This document shows, one piece after another, positions 51,201 through 63,200 of a stretch of 64,000 nt of DNA. Made by a program: the position numbers and the translations under genes. Origin of the DNA: Luidia sarsii. Its lineage: Eukaryota; Echinodermata; Asteroidea; Paxillosida; Luidiidae. The DNA lies in NCBI GenBank assembly GCA_949987565.1, contig OX465105.1:4360159-4424158 (forward strand), written 5' to 3'. Numbering within the stretch: position 1 is the stretch's first letter; each line of letters starts with the position of its first letter. The notes below the pieces were generated by a model. That model was not told the DNA's origin. It did not search any database and was given only the letters and a program-made list of their open reading frames with translations.

Positions 51201-54200
51201 CTGATCTGTCCTTTTATGTCCTTTTCTGTCCTGACCTGTCCTGTCCTGTCCTGCCCTGTTCTGTCCTCTCCATGTCATGCCATGTTCTGTCCTGTCCTGT
51301 TCTGTCCTCTCCTGCCCTGTCCTGTTTTGTCCTGTCCTGCTCTGTCCTGTCCTGTCCTGTCCTGTCCTGTCCTGTCCTGTCCTGTCCTGTCCTGTCCTGT
51401 CCTGTCCTGTCCTGTCCTGTCCTCTCCTATCCTCTCCTGTCTTCTCCTCTCCTAAAAATAGCTATGTATGGTTTTTAAGTCTGTCGCACAGGAAACAAAG
51501 TTCTTGATGTCCAGGAAAGCCATCTGTCTCCACAAGGATGACACTCTTATCTTGGTTTTTGTTTCCAAGATTCGTTTCACTGCCTCCTACGAGGGGCGAC
51601 TGGATCGGGCTGCCTGTCCCCGACTGTCCATCAGAGGTTACAGCAAGGCAGGCCTGTGGGCCCTTACTGCCACCGACGTCCTGGACTGCAAAGACACGGA
51701 GAAGGCCTCTGCCCACATCGTCATCGATGCAGACCGTGAGTGTCTTCAACACACACTATGAACATCTAAACGGTGAAAATGGGGTGAAAATGTCATTTAG
51801 CCGTGAAAAGAAAATTCACCGTGTTTTCACCCCTATTTCATGGCACACAGTTTAGCTAAGTCATTTTCGCGGTGTTTTCACCAGTGGTCTCCATGGCCGC
51901 ATATTCCTGGTGGTAAATGGCTAGAGGCAATTTAGAAGTATCTGGGAGTGACGGTTACATGGACACCATACAGTACCTCTATGGGGGCTGGTGGTCCCTA
52001 CTGGTAATTGAATTAGCCATCCCTCAAGGCTGGAGCTTGCCACCCTAGATATTCACCTTTTTTTTACGGTCTCTTTATAGTGACCTGAAGATGTCCTTAT
52101 CAGGTCAAAGAGGCGATTATTTTCACGGTTAATTCACTGTAAAATGCACCATGAAATAACAGTGACCTTTTAGTTTCACGGCGAAATGACATTTTCATCC
52201 CTTTTTCACGGTTTAGATGTTCATAGTGTCACGGCTGGCGTTATTGTTTTCTATTATAGAGGGCGCTCTTAGCCACATCACTCAGATGCAAACACACAAG
52301 GAAACATGAAACCCTGCAAAGAAAAACCACCAGGTTGAATAGTCTTTCACTGAACTTGAAGATTGATTATCTTTCTCAGTATCGAGCATTTACATAGAAA
52401 CTATATGGTGAAATGTTTCTGTTTGAATACGTGTGACATTATTACAGGTCAGAGAGTTGAAAAGCGAGCCCGAATCTAGTCTAACCTTCCTTTCTGAAAG
52501 GCTTGTAATTTGAACTTGATCCTCAGTTATGGATGGCTATATGGCTTCAGCAGTTGCTAAGGATGTTAGCCAGGTGGCTGCTCAGTCTTCAATAAAAACA
52601 AAAGCTGTAGCCTTAGTCCTGAAAAACAAAGTTTTTATGAAGCTCTTCTAGTCTTAAGGTTTCATGTGTCTGTTGCGTATTTTGTTTTTCCCCTACAGAC
52701 GTAGTTGCCTTGGAGCAGAACGCCAAGTGGCCGGAACCAGACAGGGACTTTGTCTTCTCTGTGTCAAAGCTGTCCGCTGTCTGGCCCACGCTCCGTCACA
52801 GGGCCTATGTCTGGGCAGTTCTGGAGGACACGGGGAGGTCAGAGTTTGGTGACCCAGAGACTGGCTTCCCTCAGCCTTGTGAGCACCCCATGGCCATTGA
52901 GTGTGGACACACAGGTAAAAAAACCCTCGTATAGGACACCCTGAGACTACTTTCATACAGCTGCTCAATAAATCAATCCATTGATCAATCGATGGATCAA
53001 TTGATCAATCGATGGATCAATTGATCCATCGATCCATCGATCCATCGATCCATCGATCCATCGATCCATCGATCCATCGATCCATCGATCCATCGATCCA
53101 TCGATCCATCGATCCATCGATCCATCGATCCATCGATCCATCGATCAACCGATCAATCGATCAACCGATCAATCTGGGAAAAAACAGAGGTCTCGGATTC
53201 ATGTCCCGATTCATGTTGTTTGTTCTAAACCTGATTTCCATGGGTTCTAAGGGATTAACTGGATCTTTTCTGCCTTCCTAAGAAACCCCATGTCATTGGC
53301 CTTTCAGACAAGGAGTACGTCAATGTTCACGGGCTGGGCTTGGAGCACGGCAAGCGTTATCGCGTCTGCATCCACGCCAACAGCGCCACCATTGAGTACG
53401 AGCGCTGGACCGAGACGCTGCCCTCTCTGTCTGCCTGCAGCGATGGCATCGTGGTGGACCTGACTCCACCCAGCCCTGGACCAGTGTGGATCGGCCAAGA
53501 CCAGCATCACGCTTACCAGGTGGGACTTGGGGGGAAGGGGAATGTCTGGTCAGTCTTGCCAGTGTTTTTTCTTCTTTTTTAAGGAATGTCAGGCAGAAAT
53601 TTGGGAGATGGAATTAGATCAGAGCCCAATTTTATAGAGCCGCGTCAGCATGACAATCTGCTAAGGTTCTTTATTTGGCGGCTGGCTAAGGCCTCTTGTC
53701 AAAAAGATCATCGGTTGGGTATCAGATGATTTGACCCGTCCGATGTCGTGTCCACCGGATAGCCATCGTGAATTTTTCACTTCAGAGTCCAGTACAATCG
53801 GCTCTCTACCAGGTGGAAATTTTATCGGTCGGATGAATTCAACCGGCACTCAACCGTTGATCTTTTTGACAAGAGACCTTATTAAATTAATTGCCAGCAA
53901 AAGGCCCACATTTATCTCATGCTTAGCAACAAAGATACAAATACGAGTCATTATGTGATAGGCATCATGTGAAATATGTTTGGCAATCTTGTTTCAACCA
54001 AGGAAGAATTTCCACGCTTATTAGCACATCTGTACTTTTGAAGGTTTGAAGGGGTTAAGGAGGATGAGGAGAGTGATGAGGTAGAGGATTAGGGTGATAA
54101 GGAGGATAATGAGCGTAAAGCAGTTGGAGGAAGATGTGGGGATTTTTTTGGGATGAGGATCAGGATGATAGTCATGAGGGTGGGGAGGATGATGATGAGG

Positions 54201-57200
54201 AGGAGGAGGAGGATATCTATGACGAGGATGACAATGATTACGATGACGACAAAGATCAAGACAGTAATGACAAAGTCTCAATAATTTGTTTTTTCTCTTA
54301 GATTTCGAGGTCAGAGCTAGTGGTCTACTGGGAGACCTTCCTGGATGTTGAGGAGCACAGCTTGGCCAGACTCCACTCAGGCATCAAATCCTATGAATAT
54401 GCAATAGGTAGATATGAATATTCATTGCCTGGCCATCCACAGATTCAGGCAGCAACTCATGAAATGAAAGCCGATTGCTTTACACTATGAACATCTAAAC
54501 GGTGAAAATAGGGTGAAAATGTCATTGAGCCATGAAAAGAAAATTCACCGTGTTTTCACCCCTATTTCATGGCACACAGTTAGCCAAGTCATTTTCATGG
54601 TGTTTTCACCAGTGGTCTCCAAGGCCACATTCCTGGTGATAAATGGCTAGAGGTAATTTGAATTAGCCACCCCTAAAGGCTGGAGCTTGCCGCCCTAGAT
54701 ATTCACATTTTTTTCATGGTCTCTTTAGTGACCTGAAGATGTCCTTATCAGGTCAGAGAGGCGATTATTTTCAAGGTGAATTCACTGTAAAATGCGCCGT
54801 GAAATCACAGTGACTTTTTAGTTTCACGGCGAAATGACATTTTCACCCCTTTTTCACGGCTTAGATGTTTATAGTGTGTAAATTGGGAAACAGTGTGCAT
54901 CTGGTTGATTGGTTTGACATGGGTATTAAACTAATACATCAGACACAAGATGTGTCTTGATTGGACGTCGCATGCTCCAATCATATACCTCCGTCCAGCA
55001 CAGCCAAAACCAAGCACAGGCATGCATTAAGCCTGTCCACTTGCCATTATCTGACCAGTCAACCAAGTTTGGTCACTCGTTTCTGTTCCTTTATTCTTAC
55101 TTATTGACATATATCCAAATTCTGTTCTCAGTTTAGTGTTGAGTGTGACCAGATGACAGATTGCAGCAGTGGATTTCACCAAATCCATCCGTAACTTAAG
55201 GTGTTTGTCATGCTACATATTGCTTTGTGGTCGGCTGAAAAATAGTCTTTGTTAAAAATTTGGGAAATACTAGTGGTGTCTGGATTCAGAGGGCCCGGTG
55301 CAAAGTGGTTTACTCCCTTTAAAGGTTCATACTAGCCTCCTTAAAGGCCCTATACAACATTGGTGAAGGTCAAAAGATTGCCACAGTTTGTGTGCTAAAC
55401 CATTCAACATCCCCCAAAAACGCAATCCTGCGAAGGTTTTAGCTTAAATGGTGAGTAGAAAAAGGTGAAAAACCGTCATGGTTTTTGCACCATTCTGTAG
55501 TGTAAGAAATAGTTTATTACTTGCAAGTGATAAACTTTTTGTTGATGTTTGGGTGAAGATTTCTCGAGAAGTACAGCATCCCAGACCGTAAGATTTCAAC
55601 TTGAGGATTCTAGCATGACCATCTACAAACTGTGTAAACTAGAAGGAAATCTGTGGACATTGATGTTTTCCGATCTTCCCAATGTTGTATTGGGGCTTTA
55701 ACATTGGCTCCGATGACCCACGGGTACAGTAGCTGTAGCTGTTCAATTCAACCAGACTGACCAGTCACTTTCGGTGTGATGACCAGTTGTAAGATGGGGT
55801 CACTTTGTCTCCATTTGCACCAGGCTCTGTGCGGGGTGGCAGTGACGTGCAGGCCTTCACGCCAGTGGGTATCGCTAACTCCGTCATCGTCTCCAACTTG
55901 AGGCTCCAGGAAGGCCACACCTACTATGCAACCATCAGGGGTAAGGTCCAACAATGGATGTGCATTGTTTGGTTCACAGCATCAGTTGGTGCACAGTTGG
56001 TGTTGTAGTCCTTCTTTGCAAGAATAGTGGCGAGCTAGCACCAAAATAGATGTACATGAATTCTAAATTAACTGAAAATGAACTCTAAAAACTGACTGGG
56101 AACTTTTGATTTTTTTTCTCTTTTTAATTTCTCAAATTTTCAATCTGAACAAGTTCCCAGAGTTTTTCCTTTGTTTGACTTGAAATGAAAAATCTGCGTC
56201 CACTTTGTGTGATCCCCGATCGAGCTGCCGTAGCCAGGTTTACAACCATTGGTTGTTTGCATCTGAATCAAAGCTGGGCTGTGATCCCTGGAGATATATG
56301 GCAGTTAATGGTTGAATTGCTTCTGATGACTGCCACCCTACAGTACCTGGCAAAGACTAGTTGACTATTAAGGATAGCCACCGTCTAAGGGCTGGATAGC
56401 TCAGATGAAAGAGCACTGGTATATTAATCCACTGGTCCGGTTCCGGTCCAGTTAAAGTTTTCTTTGCCAACTTTTCAATTTTGAAATATGAAGTACTTGA
56501 GAATGCAAGTGATGAAGAAGGGAATGTTTAAGTGAGGTGTGAGTGTGAGGTGAGTTTTGAGTGTACCGTAGTGTGGGAGGTTTGAGTGTTTTTGTGTGTG
56601 TGAGTATGGTTATGAGTGTGTTTTGAGTGTGAGTTTCATGAGTACAAGTATATGTTTGCGTATGCGGCTATGAGTATGCGTTGTTTTGTTGGTATTACCC
56701 ATGTGAATCCTGAGTATGCACACAGGAAAGCTACTCATGTGAGATTCAGTCTCTGACACCTCAAACTGTCCTTCAAAATGTCCTTCAAAATGTCCTTCCA
56801 GCCACGGACTTTGTCGGTCTGTCTGCCCAGGCCACATCAGAGCCAGTCACCATTGATGCCTCCCCGCCCTCGGTCAACCCTGACCACACCTTGGAGATAG
56901 GGGGCAGCTTCATCACATCCATGACGTCCATCTCGGCAAGGTGAGAGGGCAGCCTGTTGGAATGGCCCTTCATCACTTTATTCTGACCAAGAGGGTTAAG
57001 GGACAGAGTACCCCTCAGATAATGTTTTTTTAATTAGATTCTTAGAAGGGTCACCGTTGTCAGGTAGTTGTTTGGTAAATTACATATACTTAGAGGCGTC
57101 TGTCCCCGGAAAAGATCGAGACATTACAGACATAACGTATCTCCATACTGTGGTTTGGGCACTGGTTTGATGGCCTGACTTTCTCTTCAAGATTATCCTT

Positions 57201-60200
57201 GTTTCTTTTTTTATCTATATTGGATAACTCTCCCTGGTTTTACACCAGATTTTGTAATTTACCTTTCACTATGAACAATTAAACCATGAAAAAGGGGTGA
57301 AAATGTCATTTCGGTGTGAAACTAAAAAGTCACTGTGATTTCACGGTGCACTTTACAGTGAATTCACTGTGAAAGTAATCGCCTCTCTGACCTGATAAGG
57401 ACATCTTCAGGTCACTAAAGAGACCTTGAAAAAACATGAATATCTAGGGTGGCAAGCTCCAGCCTTGAGGGATGGCTAATTCAATTACCAGTAGGGACCA
57501 CCAGCCCCCATAGAGGTACTGTATGGTGTCCTTGTAACTGTCACTCCCAGATACTACTAAATTGCCTCTAGCTATTTACCACCAGGAATGTGGCCTTGGA
57601 GACCACTGGTGAAAACACCTTGAAAATGACTTGGCTAACTCTGTGCCATGAAATCGAGGTGGAAACATGGTGAATTTTCTTTTCACGGCTAAATGATAAT
57701 TTTCACCCCATTTTCACCGTTTAGATGTTTGTAGTGTTTGATCCCCTCTGTGGAAAGGGTGCTCTATGAATTCCAAATGATTATTAATGATTAATGTTCA
57801 AAGGGAAAACAAAAGACGAGTATAGAGCTTCGGAAATCTGTGAGGCATTGACAGTGACTACTGTATGTAATGGTCCCCCGGCTTCCACTATTTTCCAGCT
57901 GGGAGAATGTCTTTGCGGACAAGGAGAGTGGCGTGGCGTACTACGAGTGGGCAGTGGGGTCAGAGCCGGGTCACGCCGACATCATGCCCTTCAGTCGAGT
58001 GGACTCCGAGGCGGGAATGACCGACCCCTCCCGACCCATGAACCTACAGGAAGGTCATTCGTACTACATCTGTGTGAAGGTACTCCAAACCTTGGCCTGG
58101 AGTTGTCAGGGCCCAGACTTGGACTAGCGGGTGCACTTGCACATGGATTTTGAGTTAGACTCAGAGTTGGACTCAGACTAGGACACAGACACAGACACAG
58201 ACACAGACACAGACACAGACACAGACACACACACAGACACAGACACACACACACACACAGACACAGACACAGACACATGGACTTTGGCTGGACACAGACA
58301 TAGACTCAGACTCAGACTCAGACTCAGACTCATACTCATACTCATACTCATACTCATACTCAGACTTGGACTCAGACTCAGACTCAGATATGGACTTGAA
58401 TTAGGCTGGACACAGACATAGACTCAGACTCATACTCAGACTTGGACTCAGACTCAGACATGGACTTGAATTAGGCTGGACACAGACATAGACTCAGACT
58501 CATACTCAGACTTGGACTTGGACTCGGACTCAGACTCAGATATGGACTTGAATTAGGCTGGACACAGACATAGACTTAGACTCATACTCAGACATGGACT
58601 TGGACTCGGACTCGGACTCAGATATGGACTTGAATTAGGCTGGACACAGACATAGACTCAGACTCATACTCAGACATGGACTTGGACTCGGACTCAGATA
58701 TGGACTTGAATTAGGCTGGACACAGACATAGACTCAGACTCAGACTTGGACTTGGACTCGGACTCAGATATGGACTTGAATTAGGCTGGACACAGACATA
58801 GACTCAGACTCATACTCGGTCTCAGACTTGGACTCAGATTCGGACTTGGACTTGGACTTGGACTTGGACTTGGGCTCGCACTCAGACTCGGACATGAACT
58901 CTCCACAGCCATTTTGACCATTAGTCCAGCAGTACATTTGTGACCTGTTCCGATGTTCGGCTTTTGTTTTGAATGAAGGCTATCAACCGTGTTGGGCTGG
59001 TCACTCTGAGGAGTTTTGGCGCCTTCCAAGTGGATGCTAGCCCTCCCCTAGCTGGCCTTGTCTTTGACGGTAGCCGAGACACCACGACCTCCCATCACCC
59101 GGACCGTGACTACCAGCGGGATCGCAGGGCGCTGGCCGCCCACTGGGTGCCCTTCAGCGATCCCCACAGCGCCCTGGTGGGTTATGCCTGGAGGGCCGGC
59201 CTCTGTCCGGGCTGTGGGGATGTTGTCCCTGAGCAGCACGTGGGCTTGGACTATGGTGAGTCGGTCAGAGATGACAAGCCTGAGGGCGGGGGGCGGGGTG
59301 GGGGGGGGGGCTCGTCCTCACTAGCTGGGTAGCTCTTCACTGAGAACGAGGAGGAAGGGGAAGGTGGAGAGGATGAGGAGGATGAGGAGGATGAGGCAGA
59401 GACCAGACCAGAAATTGAAGCTTATTTGTACCAGCTCATCACTGAGAATGAGGAGGAAGGTGGAGAGGATGAGGAGGATTAGGAGGATGAGGCAGAGGCC
59501 AGACCAGAAATTGAAGCTTATTTGTACCAGCTCATCACTGAGAATGAGGAGGAAGGGGAAGGTGGAGAGGAAGAGGAAGATGAGTGAGAAGAGGAGGATG
59601 AGGCAAGATAGCATATTAGCACGAACAGACCAGAATTTGAACCTTAGTCTTTGGTTGAACTTACCAGGGCTCCATCACCTGAGCTATCCAGGCCTGGTGG
59701 GGGCCATCCTTAAAAGTCAACCATCTTTTGCTCGGGATGTGATCCTGTGTTCAAATTTCACTCCTTTCTGACTTTCTGAATCAATAAGGAAGTTAATTAG
59801 AGGACCTGCCATTACTGCAGGTCAGTTCCCTGATGGTGGAGACAGATTCCTCTTTCCTGAAACGTCCGTCTTTTCCTGGGACGGGCATTTACTGTCTGAG
59901 CTTCCATAGACACAAGAATCGCATGACCCTATTTGTAACACCCCATGCCAAAAACCAGGCACTTCCTGAAAAAAAAAACATAATTGAGTTTATACCCTCA
60001 TGATATGGAGGAGATGATGAGCTTTCAAATGAGACCTACATGTATTAGGAGGTCATAGTGTACAAATTTCTCAAAATACAGAGTTTACCAGACGGTATGC
60101 TTTTAAAAGAATTATTTTTTTGAGTCTTTACCTGCATTACCTTTTACCTGCATTCTTTTACCTGCATTAAGTGCATTTCACTATTTACTGGAACTGGGAT

Positions 60201-63200
60201 CGATTTCACCAAACTCGTCGTAACTTACGATCAATCGCAAGACGATGAGCAACACACAGAAACCGTACAACTTATCACGACTTACTGTGGGTTATCCTTT
60301 GCGCATTGAGTTACGATGCATCGTAAGGCTTTGTGAAATCCATCCCAGCTTGGGTTTTTGGTATGGGGGCGTCACAATGTTCGCATTATTGATCGCAGAT
60401 GGCATCGCGACCAACCTGAACCTGGTACCCGGCCTGACGTACTACGTGACGGTGACGGCCTGCAACGCTGCCGACCTGTGCACCTCGGCCAGCACGGATG
60501 GGGTGGTGGTGGACGACTCACCGCCGCTGCCCGGTCGTGTCCACCTCGGCACCCCTGGCAGTGGGGCAGACACGGGCTTCCAGTCCTCCAGGTGATTTGT
60601 ATATTGTCATCAGGCATCGGGCACATCAGCACCGAGCATTCAGTGTTCATCACGTTGATGAGCAAGGGCAAATCCTCATTGAATTACATTCTCCCACTAT
60701 TAACATCGAAATGGTGAAAATGGGGTGAAAATGTCATTTAGCCGTGAAAAGAAAATTCAACGTGTTTTCACCCCTATTTCATGGCACACAGTTATAGCCA
60801 AGTCATTTTCACAGTGTTTTCACCAGTGGTCTCCAAGGCCACATTCCTGGTGGTAAATGGCTAGAGGCAATTGAGAAGTATCTGGGAGTAACCTGAAGAT
60901 GTCCTTATCAGGTCAGAGAGGCGATTACTTTAACAGTGAATTCACTGTAAAATGCACCGTGAAATCACCCACCGCTATACAATATTCAAATCCACCACAC
61001 GACCTCGACCAGCTCGGTGGTCAAGTGGTTAAGACATCTGCACTAGAAAGCGGGAGTCGCGGGTCGAATCCTGTCCGAGCTGCCTGAAATTTGTTCATCT
61101 AGTGTCGGGCACAGGACTGAGTATTCAGTATTTTATCACGTCGAGCAGGGCGAACCCTTTTTGAATTACATCATGTTATGTCTTTGATTCTAGGCCCTGG
61201 GCTGAGTTCTTTGAAATTAACCACTTCATGCTGGGCCATTTCAAAAACTCACTAAAAAATTATAGAAACAAATACCTGTGAATTCAATCAACAAGAGTAC
61301 ATTATGTGTGTACATAAGTCGAACCTGGCATAATTTATGTCTGTGTGGCTTTTATCATGTTATTTTGTCTTGTGGTAGGCTGAAAAGTGTCTTTGTTAAA
61401 AACTTAAAAACTGAGTGGGCCAGACGTTTCGATCCTTGCAGGAAAGTCTTTGAGCCTAGCAGGACCTTTCTCAAAGGCAGAGGAAAGCCTTTGAGAAAGG
61501 CCCTGCTAGGATCGATACGTCAGGCCCACTCAATTTTAAGATTTGCATTTGGGTTATTTAGGTCAGTAAAAGCAGTAAGCAACATTTTCGTATATCATTT
61601 GTTTAAAACTTGAACAATATTGGTGCCCAGATAGAGTGCCCGGTGCATACATGTAGCAACGCAACCAGCACTCTGAATTTGGAGGTCCCAGCATCAAGTG
61701 ATTAATTAGCTCAAAGGCTAATTGCTTTGGCTGTATTGTTCACACTATTGGTATTCTGTATGTAAACCCAATCACAAAACATCTATAAAGCTGAGATATA
61801 TAACAGGACCGATATATGACGCTCAACCACCGTCGTTGAGCTATGCTGGTACCCCGTAAATTATGTGGGGACTATACAGGGACAAGTTTTGTAAACCAGC
61901 GTAGGTTAGGCTTAGGGCGTTACGCTTAGGGTTACGGTTACGGTTAGAGTTAGAGTTCGGGTTGGGTTAGCCTTAGTGATTGGGTTAGGATTAGGATTAG
62001 GATAAGGGTTAGGTTTAGGATTAGGGTTGTTAGGATTAGGATTAGGATTAGGATTAGGGTTATGGTTGTTTCGTGCTTGTGCCTGTAACTACCTGAGAAA
62101 TGAATGAAAGAATGAATGAATGAATGAATGAATGAATGAATGAATGAATGACTTTTGACTTTTCAAGAGGACACTTTATTCAACAAATAAATTTACAAAT
62201 CAGTTACAAAAACATTTAAAAAAATAAACACAAGATTAAACAATATTTGAACGCTATCAAAATATTGGAAATCGGAAACGCATATAAATAAATCCAGAGG
62301 GACCAGTATACTTCAGAAGGTTGTTTCCATAAGTTATCAGAAATTCCAGATGAGGTTATCATTATTCGAAGTACATAAGAATTGTTTTTCATTAGGGTCC
62401 CATCTTTGTATAAAAGAGGGTATTTCAGTTTTGAGTTTATAATAATGAATGAATGAATGAATGAATGAATGAATGAATGAATGAATGAATGAATGGGGGA
62501 GGCCTCAGCAAAACCTGGCTTTGCACATGCGCACTTATAGCTTAGCCACGGTGGTTAAGTGTCATACGTTGTGACGCTTATATGCCTCATAAAGCTTGGC
62601 AGTCTGTGAGGTAAGTCACCAGATCAGAATTAACAAGTTCAAAAAGTTGACCTGTCACATTACAGTCATTGATGAAATGACTATAAGCTAGGATTTTCAA
62701 CAAATAGACAGAGAGTAATTATAATATGCAGAAATGTTGCAAACTAAACTGCTTACTGACTAAAATGACCGAAAGGTGAATATCAAAATTTGGAGGGCCT
62801 GCCCTTTCTCATCAAGGGCAGATTTTCAAAAAGACAAAAAGATGTAAAGGGAGGGAGAGGGATGGCACCAAAGAATGGACAGGGCTTCATTTGAGTGAGC
62901 CCCCATGGGTGGCGGAGAGCAGAGAGGGTTGGTGAAGGGTTGTTGACAAAAGCCGCGTTTCCACTGGACTTATTTTGGTTAAAGTAACCGAGACGATGGT
63001 TACTTTGACCAAAATAAGTCCAGTGGAAACGGCCCAGTCAAATTTCTCTCGGTTACTTTAACTGAGTCCAATGGTTACTTTTACGGAGCAACCTCTGCCC
63101 AGTAAAAGTGACCAGGTAAGTTTAACCGAGCCGATTAGTCCAGTGGAAACGCACCACTCGGTTAAACGCGACTCGGTAAAAAAACCACATCCGGCCTAAG

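Noticed and set aside
50410..51507. Frames with VLSCPVLSCP and RTGQDRTGQD repeats
   Set aside because: TCCTG pentanucleotide array in intron 25.
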